A stretch of DNA of 64,000 nucleotides from Neomicrococcus lactis. Lineage in GTDB: Bacteria; Actinomycetota; Actinomycetes; Actinomycetales; Micrococcaceae. Below the pieces are notes generated by a model. The model searched no databases. It was given only the letters and a program-made list of their open reading frames with translations, and was not told the origin of the DNA. Position numbers and translations under genes: made by a program. This document shows positions 54,804 through 64,000 of the stretch, one piece after another; position 1 is the first letter of the stretch, and every line of letters begins with the position of its first letter. The DNA lies in assembly GCF_014200305.1 (NCBI RefSeq), contig NZ_JACHBL010000001.1:806001-870000 (forward strand), in the 5' to 3' direction.

Positions 54804-55958
54804 ATGACCGAGAAGAACCCTAAGACTCGAGTACCGAGCTGGCTTGAACGCCTGCGTCAGTCTCGAGCTACTGGGCCGGACAATTCTGATGGACCAGAGC
54901 ATCCGTCACCGCGCATTGCCGTGGTGACGGACTCTGGTGCGTCGTTGCCGTCCGAATTCGTGTCACAGCATGCTGACCGTCTCGTCGTCGTGCCAATGCC
55001 GCTCATGATTGACGGGCAAATCTACGCTCACGATCCAGAGAATATCGAGCGCGAACTCGCGTTGGCTCTCGCCCTGGGAAAGCCCGTCAAGACCTCGCGT
55101 CCGGCACCGGGCCAGTTCTCGCAGATCTACGAAGAGCTCGCGAATCGCGGCTTTGATGGCATCGTTTCGCTTCATCTTTCAGGAGAGCTGTCCGGTACCA
55201 GTGATGCCGCGCGGCTAGCTGCGGAGTCCGCTCGCATTCCCGTCCAGGTCATCGACACCCGCACCGCAGGTCTTGCGGAGGGCTACCTGGTCATGGACAC
55301 GGTGGATTTCTTAGAGAATTACGACGACGCAGCTTTCGCAAGCGCCACATCCCCAGGAAAAGGTGCTTCTGATAGCGAGCCGTCTGAAGATGCTCGTGCG
55401 TCTTCGAAGTTGCAGTCGTCTGAATCACAGGCGTCAGCTACGTCTGTGCCGACCGATGTTTCCGGAGCATCGCTCGAAGCGGCAACCGTAGCCGATCAAA
55501 AGAACCAGCCAAGCGATCCTGTTCAGCGTGCGTTTGCTGGCGTTCGGGCTTTGACTGGTTCGCTGGTTCCAACCATCGACTTCGCCGTTCCGTCATTGGA
55601 TCAGCTCCGTGCGGGCGGTCGTATCTCCATCGCCGCCTCCGTGCTGGGGTCACTTCTTTCGGTCAAGCCCATCCTCAACATTGTTGATGGAAAGCTGCAG
55701 GTAAGAGAGCGCGTGCGTACCGCTCCCAAGGTCTTTGCCCGCTTACTGGAACTGGCGGTTCAAGAGGCTGAGAAGCGGGGCGTTCCGTGCCGCTTTGGCG
55801 TGCAGTCTTTTGGCAACGAGGAGATGGCTCGCCAGCTAGTGCGAGATCTCGAGGCTCACACCACGTACCCGGTGCTACTCACTAGTGTGTCGACGGTTCT
55901 TGCTGCGCACACCGGCGCCGGCGTGCTCGCCATTTGTTGCGCCCCTGCGCGGTACTGA
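54804..55958 (+). CDS. DegV-family fatty-acid-binding protein
   Basis: 384 residues. DegV fold: IAVVTDSGASLPSEF at the start of the domain, KTSRPAPGQFSQIYEEL with the fatty-acid-head-binding Thr/Ser, VSLHLSGELSGTSDAARLA and the C-terminal LAAHTGAGVLAI. DegV (FakB-like) proteins present fatty acids to a kinase. A Ser/Ala-rich stretch of about 70 residues (roughly 175-245) is inserted in the middle, making it longer than the usual 280. Confidence 0.9.
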   Translation: MTEKNPKTRVPSWLERLRQSRATGPDNSDGPEHPSPRIAVVTDSGASLPSEFVSQHADRLVVVPMPLMIDGQIYAHDPENIERELALALALGKPVKTSRPAPGQFSQIYEELANRGFDGIVSLHLSGELSGTSDAARLAAESARIPVQVIDTRTAGLAEGYLVMDTVDFLENYDDAAFASATSPGKGASDSEPSEDARASSKLQSSESQASATSVPTDVSGASLEAATVADQKNQPSDPVQRAFAGVRALTGSLVPTIDFAVPSLDQLRAGGRISIAASVLGSLLSVKPILNIVDGKLQVRERVRTAPKVFARLLELAVQEAEKRGVPCRFGVQSFGNEEMARQLVRDLEAHTTYPVLLTSVSTVLAAHTGAGVLAICCAPARY

Positions 55959-56078
55959 TACCCCGCAAAACACGTCAAAAACACCCACAGGCAATCCTTT
56001 CGCGCGCCGTGGGCGGACTTTTCAACATTTCATTAGCTCCAGGGCATCTGCCTCTTCCATGACTCCTAGCCTTGAAGC

Positions 56079-57052
<974 letters not shown>

Positions 57053-57053
<1 letters not shown>

Positions 57054-59602
57054 TGAAGGAGAAACTTCCCAAGCTCGAGCTGCGGACTGCATGGCTGGCC
57101 ATCGGCTCTTGGATCACGGCGCTCATACTCTTACCTTCGTCGCTAGAAGTCACCATCGCTGTCTTCATTGGGGGAGCTCTTTCCAGTGCGCTGTCGATCT
57201 GGGTTCTTACTCGTGGAGTAGGGCTCGTTTCATGGTTCGCTCCGCTGTGGTCGCCGATGGCACTAGCTGTCGCCGGAGCTACCGTCATTGCCGGAGTCAT
57301 TTGCCTGCATCAGCAGGATGCCCGTAACTCGCCGCTAACTGGGCTCATTCAGAACTCAACCGTGGCGCGTCTTGAGATCGAACTTCTGGATGCTCCACGA
57401 GCCACCACTATGAACACTCCAGGTGGCAGGGAAAGCACGGGGCTCGTCAAGGAGCTCTCCGGCAATGATTCTTCAACGCTGTCGGGAGATCCGCACCACG
57501 ATAGTTCGAGTCCAGCACGTGCCGGTGAAGGAGCCCACGCCGGTGAAGGAACCCGTGCAGGTGAAGAAGCCCGTACAGGTAAAGCAATGAGTCCCGGCAC
57601 GCAAAAGAAGCCGAACGCGTGGCTCGCAAACGTTCGAGTGCAGAGGTTCTCCCAAGAGGGACGGTGGTTCTCCGCTCATCAATCGGGAACGATATTGCTC
57701 TCGGGTGCGAGCATCCGAAATCTCGATGCTCAGGACCTTAAAGTTGGGGATCGTTTCGAAGTACTAGCTAAGCTCTCAGCGGCTGAGCCCGGAAGTCGAA
57801 GTGCGATGTGGATCAGGCCGCAAACGGAACCAGAAGCACTCGGACGAAATGAACCATCGAGCTTTCAGACGTGGGTCGAAGGGATTCGTTCCACCTTCGG
57901 CACGAGCTCGCAACAACTTCCCGGAGATGCTCCTGCACTCTTACCAGGAATGGTCATGGGGGACAGGTCAGGCCAGAGCGACGAGCTAGAACAAGCAATG
58001 AAGGACGCAGGACTAGCTCACCTCACTGCCGTCAGCGGTGCGAACTGTTCGCTCATCCTCGGTTTCATCGCGCTCTTGTTGCGATCCATGTCCTTGCCGC
58101 GGTGGGTCGTCGTCCTCGGCTGCATGCTGGGTCTGTTGGCGTTCGTGTTCATCGTGTACCCCGAACCAAGCGTCGTTCGAGCAGCGGTCATGGGCAGCAT
58201 TGCCGCCCTCGCCGTATTCGCGGGCCGTTCTCAGCAAGCTCTAGCCGCATTGAGCGTTAGTGTGACAGTTCTGCTGATGATCGATCCTTTGTATGCCAAC
58301 GAACCTGCATTCCAGCTCTCCGTGTGTGCAACGGCAGGCATCGTCATCATAGGTCGCCCATTAGCCGCACTCATGGCCAGATTCTTACCCGACTGGCTCG
58401 CACAAGCACTCGCGGTGGCCCTAGCGGCTCAGATTGCTTGCCTTCCAGTACTGACGCTGCTCGCTCCGCAGTTTTCTACATGGTCCACCGTCGCCAATAT
58501 TGTGGTGAGTCCACTCATCCCCTTCATCACGGTACTTGGAACGCTTGCTCTGCTCCTTGGCGCACTTTCGCCGGCTCTGCCGCTACCGCTCATCTGGGTG
58601 TCCGGGATTCTTTCAAGCATCGTGGGCGCCATCGGCAGGTGGTTCGCTGGACTCCCATTTGCCGTACTGGAATGGCCGGAAGGGACACCAGGAGCGCTCG
58701 TCGCGTGCACCATCACGGCACTTCTGGCGGTGGGACTCTGGAGTGTTCATAGACCAATGCTCCGTGCCCTCCTGATCACAGGATCCGCCGCAGTGCTCCT
58801 TGCGGCACTCGTGCCGCTGTCGAAACTCGTTCCTGTATCCGTTGGGGAGTGGAGCATCGCGATGTGCGATGTTGGTCAAGGCGACGGGTTCGTCATCAGG
58901 ACTGGCCTACAAGAAGGAATCGTGATTGATTCTGGCCCGGATCCGGCGCTCATGGATCAATGCCTCAAACAGCTGGATATCACCACCGTGTCAGTGCTGT
59001 TCATCACCCATCTGCACGCCGACCATGCTGGAGGCATCAGCGGTGTCATGCATGGACGTACGGTCGAGAGGATCTATTACTCGACGGCAGAACCGCTTGG
59101 GCTCGCGTCAAACGAAAAGCCAGGCACCACCGTGATTGAGCAGATCCACGCAAGATCTCAGGGAGGAATCGCAAATGTTTCATGGACGGTGATCTCGCCA
59201 GAATCACCCGCCAGCACTGAAAACGATGCCTCCTTGGTCATCCAATTCAGCATCAGAGGTTGGCAACTCTTGGCTACTGGGGATATCGAGGCGGACGCCG
59301 TGCAATCGATCATCCGGAGCCAACCGGATGGAACACTGAAAACCAACATCTTGAAGATCAGCCATCATGGGGCACGAAATGGGGGAACAGCAATCTTGGA
59401 GGCGGCCCATCCTGGGTTGGCGCTCATCTCGGTCGGCGCCGATAACACCTATGGACACCCGGCACCCAACATCTTGGAGAAACTCGAACAACTAGGAATC
59501 CCAGCAGTTCGAACAGACCTTCAAGGGTTGGTCTTGCTGACCATCAACGATGAGCAGAGTCTGAATTATCGCTCCGTCCCAACTCGAACTAGGATCGAAT
59601 AA
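57053..59602 (+). CDS. comEC: ComEC/Rec2 DNA-uptake channel protein
   Basis: 849 residues. Early membrane helices and a soluble OB-like region (about 90-290), then the Competence domain with many helices starting LTAVSGANCSLILGFIALLL. The C-terminal metallo-beta-lactamase domain has CDVGQGDGFVIRTG and FITHLHADHAGGISG, with metal ligands kept, so the strand-degrading nuclease role is plausible. ComEC moves single-stranded DNA through the membrane. An 18-bp tandem repeat encodes an odd linker near residues 155-178. Overlap of one base with comEA. Confidence 0.93.
57518..57584 (+). repeat. 18-bp imperfect tandem repeat in comEC, about 3.7 copies
   Basis: Units start at 57518, 57536, 57554 and 57572 and encode RAGEGA-HAGEGT-RAGEEA-RTGK. 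The length keeps frame. It lies in the soluble N-terminal region. Confidence 0.9.
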
Positions 59603-59623
59603 CACCAGTAGAGGAGAGCTTTC

Positions 59624-60637
59624 GTGACACCCGCGCCCGCTTCACGCGGCAAAGCTAAGGCTTCTGATGCCATGAACTGGCGCCAGGCAAAGCCAGCGCC
59701 GATCATCTTATTGAGTGGCTCTGATGACTACATCGTCTCGCGAGTGCTGGATCAGTTGCGCAAGGCTATCCGCGAGTCCCATGAAGATCCTCAACTCGTC
59801 TCTCTCGACGCGAGCAAGTATCAGTCCGGTGAGATCCTTTTGTCGGCCTCGCCGTCGCTCTTCAACGATTTCACCATCATGGAAGCCAGTAACGCAGCGA
59901 CCATGACGGACGCGTTTCTTGAGGATGCTCTCGCTTATCTCAAAGCACCGTCTGACGATGTCATGTTCGTCGTTCAGCACAGCGGAGGAAACCGCGGAAA
60001 GAAGTTGCTGGACGCTCTCAAGAAGGCCAAGACTCCAGTCATCGATTGCACGGCCCCAAAGTCGGATGCCGAGAAGTTCGACTTCGTCGCCCAAGAGTTT
60101 CGAGCGCATCAGCGGCAAATCCATCCAGAAGCCGTCCGCGCGTTGGTTGCAGCATTGGGCAACGAGCTTGGTGACCTAGCGGCCGCGTGCCGTCAGCTCG
60201 CCGAAGATGTGGGACGCGACATCACTCTGGAAGATGTTGATAAGTACTACGGCGGACGCGTCGAAGCCACAGGGTTCAAAGTAGCTGACGCTGCGTTGGC
60301 CGGCCGCTCCACGCAGGCGTTGAGCACTCTTCGACATGCACTGTCTACCGGAACTGATCCGGTTCCGATCATCGCATCGGTGGCAATGAAGCTTCGTCAG
60401 GTGGCGAAGGTTGCCGGGCGTCGAGTCAGTAGCGGCGAACTCGCCAGTGAGCTCGGAATGGCTCCATGGCAGGTTCGTCAGGCACAAGAGCTTGCCAACT
60501 ACTGGACTCAAGAAGATCTGATCAAGTGCATTGCTCTGGTCGCCGAAACCGATGCGATGGTCAAGGGGGAGTCCCGCGATCCTGAGTACGCGGTGGAACG
60601 TCTCGTCACGCAGATCGCCCTCGCCGCACGTCACTGA
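59624..60637 (+). CDS. holA: DNA polymerase III delta subunit
   Basis: 337 residues. Clamp-loader subunit that opens the beta clamp. IILLSGSDDYIVSRVLDQLR at the N-terminus, the LGNELGDLAAACRQLAEDVG helix, DVDKYYGGRVEATGFKVADA, and APWQVRQAQELANYW near the end are typical of bacterial delta. GTG at 59624 with GAGGAG upstream. It follows comEC by 21 nt, a common arrangement. Confidence 0.93.
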   Translation: MTPAPASRGKAKASDAMNWRQAKPAPIILLSGSDDYIVSRVLDQLRKAIRESHEDPQLVSLDASKYQSGEILLSASPSLFNDFTIMEASNAATMTDAFLEDALAYLKAPSDDVMFVVQHSGGNRGKKLLDALKKAKTPVIDCTAPKSDAEKFDFVAQEFRAHQRQIHPEAVRALVAALGNELGDLAAACRQLAEDVGRDITLEDVDKYYGGRVEATGFKVADAALAGRSTQALSTLRHALSTGTDPVPIIASVAMKLRQVAKVAGRRVSSGELASELGMAPWQVRQAQELANYWTQEDLIKCIALVAETDAMVKGESRDPEYAVERLVTQIALAARH

Positions 60638-60757
60638 CCCTTCTCCGCTTCGTTTATCGGATAGGACTCGGTCCAACGAAATTCAGTACCTACAGAAGGT
60701 CGTTGATTTATAGACAATCTGCACAGAGAGTCGGCGCAGCGCTGATGTAGGACGCCA

Positions 60758-60795
60758 AACAAAAAGTGACCGCCTCCCGAAGGAGACGGTCACTT
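60758..60795 (-). terminator. Intrinsic terminator of rpsT
   Basis: On the minus strand AAGTGACCGTCTCC pairs with GGAGGCGGTCACTT (one mismatch) around a TTCG tetraloop, followed by a T-run. It lies 24 bp past the rpsT stop. Confidence 0.92.
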
Positions 60796-60818
60796 GAAGT
60801 TCTAAAGAACGTAACTGC

Positions 60819-61079
60819 TTAGAGAGCAGCAACCTTCTTGGAGATCGCAGACTTGCGGTTAGCAGCCTGGTTCTTGTGGATAACACCCTTGCTAACAGCC
60901 TTATCAAGCTTGCGGTTAGCAGTGCGCAACGCCTTCTCGGCGGCTTCCTTGTCAGCGGCAGTTACTGCTTCGTTGACGGCGCGGACGAGGGTCTTGAGTT
61001 CGGAACGAACTGCAAGGTTGCGAACGCGGGACTTCTCGTTGGTGAGAATGCGCTTCTTCTGGGACTTAATATTGGCCAC
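60819..61079 (-). CDS. rpsT: 30S ribosomal protein S20
   Basis: 86 residues, basic and helical: [21 protein letters not shown], the central [28 protein letters not shown], and the end ISKKVAAL are canonical. GTG at 61079 has AGAGAGAAA upstream. Convergent with holA. Confidence 0.96.
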   Translation of the reverse strand: MANIKSQKKRILTNEKSRVRNLAVRSELKTLVRAVNEAVTAADKEAAEKALRTANRKLDKAVSKGVIHKNQAANRKSAISKKVAAL

Positions 61080-61262
61080 GAATGAATTTCTCTCTGATGA
61101 TTCGGACAGGATCGTGAGGGTTCCAAGCCGACACTGGACCGGCTGCGTGGGGATGCAGTTGAAAGGTCGGCTCGGGTGCCCGTCGATCTGCGCGGACACA
61201 CAGCTGTCAATATTAGCAGGAATTACCCACGGTTTCCACTGAAACGGAACGCTTGCGGCGTG

Positions 61263-61862
61263 TCAGCGAAGACTGCGCAAGGCGTGAGCAACGTCGTCGT
61301 ACCGTTCTTTGCCCAAGACCGCACCTTCGCGACGAATGCCGTCCTGACGAAGTCGAATGACGCGATCAAGCTTCGCCTCGCTCGGTCGACCCTTGGAATC
61401 CCAACCGCCAGTGCCTACATCCATGTAGTTGCTGTTGTGACTTTGCGAGTTATCGCGGTCCTTCGTGGTGAGCATGAGACCCAGCAACAATTCGCCGTCG
61501 CGTCCCACGATCAAGACCGGACGATCCTTACCGCGGGAGTAGTCCTCTTCATAAGGAACCCAAGCCCACACCACTTCACCAGGATCGGCGTTGCCGTTCG
61601 GGTTAGGGGAGTAGCTCGCCACCGAGTTAGCGGCGTCGTTCGCGGAATAATCACCGGGGTAGCCGCCGAATTGCCAAGAACCGCGGGGAGCGTCGTCGTA
61701 ATTAGAGGACGACGACGGCGCTGAATTGGGCGTCGTCGATTGAGGCCGCGAGGTTGGCGCCGAAGATCGCTTGCCGTCGTTCATCCGCTCCCGAATGATC
61801 GGTTCGGCAATGCGGAAAATCTGGCGGGCCACGCGGAAGATGGCGTTCGCATCAAATTTCAT
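61263..61862 (-). CDS. PemK/MazF-like family protein
   Basis: About 199 residues. A helical N-terminus ([19 protein letters not shown]), a Ser/Asn/Pro-rich linker, then a PemK/MazF-like barrel with [26 protein letters not shown] and [25 protein letters not shown]. Proteins of this make-up sit beside lepA in many actinobacteria without an antitoxin partner, so a housekeeping role is more likely than a toxin-antitoxin system. ATG at 61862. Divergent from lepA. Confidence 0.82.
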   Translation of the reverse strand: MKFDANAIFRVARQIFRIAEPIIRERMNDGKRSSAPTSRPQSTTPNSAPSSSSNYDDAPRGSWQFGGYPGDYSANDAANSVASYSPNPNGNADPGEVVWAWVPYEEDYSRGKDRPVLIVGRDGELLLGLMLTTKDRDNSQSHNSNYMDVGTGGWDSKGRPSEAKLDRVIRLRQDGIRREGAVLGKERYDDVAHALRSLR

Positions 61863-61982
61863 GTCATCACGGTACCAGCGGTGCAACGAACAGATGGTGC
61901 TTCATGGGACAATAGGAAATCTGCCACCTCCACAACGGTGCGCGGAATCCATCAAAAATTCGTCGCAAGCGAGGCTATTTAC

Positions 61983-63836
61983 GTGTCACCTCAGGCCCGC
62001 ACCGCACCGGTGCCCGCCGCCACCGATCCGGCGCTCATTCGAAACTTCTGCATCATCGCGCACATTGACCACGGTAAGTCCACCCTGGCCGACCGCATGT
62101 TGCAGCTCACCGGCATCGTTTCGCAACGTGACATGAAGGCTCAATATCTTGACCGCATGGACATCGAGCGCGAGCGTGGCATCACCATCAAGAGCCAGGC
62201 CGTGCGCATGCCGTGGGAAGTGGATGGCACCGCTTACGCCCTCAACATGATCGACACGCCGGGCCACGTGGACTTCACCTACGAAGTCTCTCGTTCGCTG
62301 GCCGCGTGCGAAGGCGCCGTATTGCTGGTGGATGCAGCTCAGGGCATTGAAGCCCAGACGCTTGCCAACCTGTACTTGGCGATGGAAAACGACCTCACCA
62401 TCATTCCGGTCCTGAACAAGATTGACCTTCCGGCAGCGCAGCCAGAGAAGTACGCGGCTGAATTGGCCAACCTCATTGGTGGAGATCCTGAGGACGTGCT
62501 CCGCGTGTCTGGTAAGACCGGCGAAGGCGTCGAGGCCTTGCTGGATCGCATCGTGGGAACGCTGCCAAGCCCTGTGGGTGACGCCAACGCGCCGGCCCGC
62601 GCCATGATTTTTGACTCCGTCTATGACACCTACCGCGGCGTGGTCACCTACGTTCGCGTGGTCGACGGCAACCTATCTCCGCGCGAGCGCATTCAGATGA
62701 TGTCGACGCGTGCTACCCACGAACTCTTGGAGATCGGCGTCAGCTCGCCCGAGCCCGTCCCGACGAAGGGCTTGGGCGTTGGCGAAGTGGGCTACCTGAT
62801 CACGGGCGTGAAGGACGTACGCCAGTCGAAGGTGGGCGATACCGTCACCAACTTCGCTAAGCCAGCCACGGAATCCCTCGGCGGCTACGAAGACCCGAAG
62901 CCAATGGTGTTCTCCGGCCTGTACCCGATCGACGGCTCTGACTACCCAGCACTGCGCGATGCACTGGACAAGCTCCAGCTCAACGACGCTGCGCTTGTCT
63001 ACGAACCAGAAACCTCTGTGGCTCTGGGCTTCGGCTTCCGCGTTGGCTTCTTGGGCTTGCTGCACCTTGAAATCACCCGCGAACGCCTCGAGGCAGAATT
63101 CGGCTTGGACCTCATCTCCACCGCACCAAACGTGGTGTACCAGGTGAAGACCGAGGACAAGAAGATGACCACCGTGACGAACCCCAGCGAGTTCCCGTCC
63201 GGCAAGATTTTGGAAGTCCACGAACCAATGGTGGCAGCAACCATCCTTGCCCCGAACGAATTCGTGGGCGCCATCATGGAGCTGTGCCAGTCTCGTCGCG
63301 GCATCATGCGCGGCATGGACTACCTGTCTGAAGATCGCGTGGAGATCCGTTACCACTTGCCGTTGGCTGAAATCGTCTTCGACTTCTTCGACGTCTTGAA
63401 GTCCAAGACCCGCGGCTACGCCTCCCTGGACTGGAAGGCCGACGGTTCGCAGATCGCCGACCTCGTCAAGGTGGATATCTTGCTTCAGGGCGAGCAGGTG
63501 GACGCCTTCAGCGCCATCACCCACAAGGACAAAGCGTATTCCTACGGCGTCATGATGACCGGAAAGCTGCGTGAGTTGATTCCACGCCAGCAGTTCGAGG
63601 TGCCCATCCAGGCTGCCATCGGTTCCCGCATCATTGCCCGCGAATCCATCCGCGCTATCCGCAAGGACGTTCTTGCCAAGTGCTACGGCGGTGACATCTC
63701 CCGTAAGCGCAAGCTGCTCGAGAAGCAGAAGGAAGGCAAGAAGCGTATGAAGATGGTGGGCCGCGTCGAGGTTCCTCAGGAAGCCTTCATCGCAGCACTC
63801 TCTTCCAGCGACAGCTCCAAGGACAAGAAGAAGTAA
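61983..63836 (+). CDS. lepA: Elongation factor 4 (back-translocase GTPase LepA)
   Basis: 617 residues. G1 [17 protein letters not shown]3 DTPGHVDF, G4 NKID, domain II, and the LepA-specific C-terminal domain ending in [22 protein letters not shown]. Acts on ribosomes during initiation or stress. GTG at 61983 is the first sensible start in frame with the family N-terminus and has GAGG about 8 nt upstream. Confidence 0.95.
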   Translation: MSPQARTAPVPAATDPALIRNFCIIAHIDHGKSTLADRMLQLTGIVSQRDMKAQYLDRMDIERERGITIKSQAVRMPWEVDGTAYALNMIDTPGHVDFTYEVSRSLAACEGAVLLVDAAQGIEAQTLANLYLAMENDLTIIPVLNKIDLPAAQPEKYAAELANLIGGDPEDVLRVSGKTGEGVEALLDRIVGTLPSPVGDANAPARAMIFDSVYDTYRGVVTYVRVVDGNLSPRERIQMMSTRATHELLEIGVSSPEPVPTKGLGVGEVGYLITGVKDVRQSKVGDTVTNFAKPATESLGGYEDPKPMVFSGLYPIDGSDYPALRDALDKLQLNDAALVYEPETSVALGFGFRVGFLGLLHLEITRERLEAEFGLDLISTAPNVVYQVKTEDKKMTTVTNPSEFPSGKILEVHEPMVAATILAPNEFVGAIMELCQSRRGIMRGMDYLSEDRVEIRYHLPLAEIVFDFFDVLKSKTRGYASLDWKADGSQIADLVKVDILLQGEQVDAFSAITHKDKAYSYGVMMTGKLRELIPRQQFEVPIQAAIGSRIIARESIRAIRKDVLAKCYGGDISRKRKLLEKQKEGKKRMKMVGRVEVPQEAFIAALSSSDSSKDKKK

Positions 63837-63842
63837 TAGCGA

Positions 63843-64000
63843 ATGCCATCCATTTTGCCTGACGGGGATCCGGCTCCATCTGACGGTCGGCTCCCCGAAG
63901 GCACTGCCGCGCGCTCAGCCGGTCGCGACTTCTCGCTCTACGTGCACATCCCTTTTTGTGCGGTTCGTTGCGGCTATTGCGACTTCAACACCTACACAGC
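63843..64000 (+). CDS. hemW: HemW-like radical SAM protein, 3' end outside window
   Basis: Only the first 52 codons are visible: a Pro/Ala-rich N-terminus, then FSLYVHIPFCAVRCGYCDFNTY, carrying the radical-SAM CxxxCxxC cluster in the exact context of HemW (formerly HemN-like), a heme chaperone. ATG at 63843 is 6 nt after lepA. The lepA-hemW order is normal for actinobacteria. Confidence 0.9.
   Translation, partial: MPSILPDGDPAPSDGRLPEGTAARSAGRDFSLYVHIPFCAVRCGYCDFNTYT

Noticed and set aside
61263-61862. A MazEF/PemIK toxin-antitoxin locus
   Set aside because: No antitoxin gene lies next to it, the N-terminus is unlike small toxins, and the gene's place beside lepA looks like a conserved chromosomal position.

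Overview
The window is a piece of actinobacterial chromosome. Translated cores, GTG and TTG starts, the actinobacterial nucleoid protein mIHF, a primosomal PriA that has lost its helicase motifs, and the gene order (relA / DUF349 / hisS / aspS / dtd / rarA / rpsD / alaS / ruvX / mltG / aro genes / efp / nusB / pyr operon / mihF / gmk / rpoZ / coaBC / metK / priA, then leuS / degV / comEA / comEC / holA / rpsT / lepA / hemW) all fit a member of the Micrococcaceae (Arthrobacter and relatives). The genus cannot be fixed from sequence reading alone.

Region 1 (1-2964) holds the 3' part of relA and a convergent AbiEi-like gene. Region 2 (2965-13703) is a mobile island. It is bounded by 38-bp inverted repeats of the Tn3-family type (they begin GGGG, and the left one ends ACGCTAAG) and by a 5-bp direct repeat AAGAC, so it is one 10.7-kb transposition unit. 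It carries a serine resolvase but no tnpA. An IS3-family element sits 10 bp inside the left repeat and cuts off the 3' end of ccdA. The cargo has two divergent arms. The leftward arm is arsR-cadA-lspA-cadD-tlpA-ccdA'. The rightward arm is cmtR-dsbA-VKOR-GDCCVxC protein, then the resolvase. Together they read as cadmium export plus a thiol/disulfide module outside the membrane, under two different ArsR/SmtB sensors. The last 1 kb of the island looks less G+C-rich and holds a small secreted protein and a small membrane protein that I do not recognise.

Region 3 (13704-33068) is core: DUF349 protein, hisS, an APC permease, aspS, dtd, rarA, rpsD, alaS, then a compact run ruvX-mltG-aroE-aroC-aroK-aroB and efp-nusB. 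Region 4 (33086-43176) has a PrsW-type membrane protease and the pyrimidine operon pyrR-pyrB-pyrC-(PH-like membrane protein)-carA-carB-pyrF. Nearly every junction in that operon overlaps by 1-4 nt, and a PyrR-binding loop lies over the first ribosome binding site.

Region 5 (43177-50480) is mihF-gmk-rpoZ-coaBC-metK-priA and a convergent hydrolase. Region 6 (50537-64000) is glpK, leuS with a possible leucine-codon attenuator in its leader, degV, the competence genes comEA-comEC, holA, rpsT, a PemK/MazF-like gene, lepA and the start of hemW.
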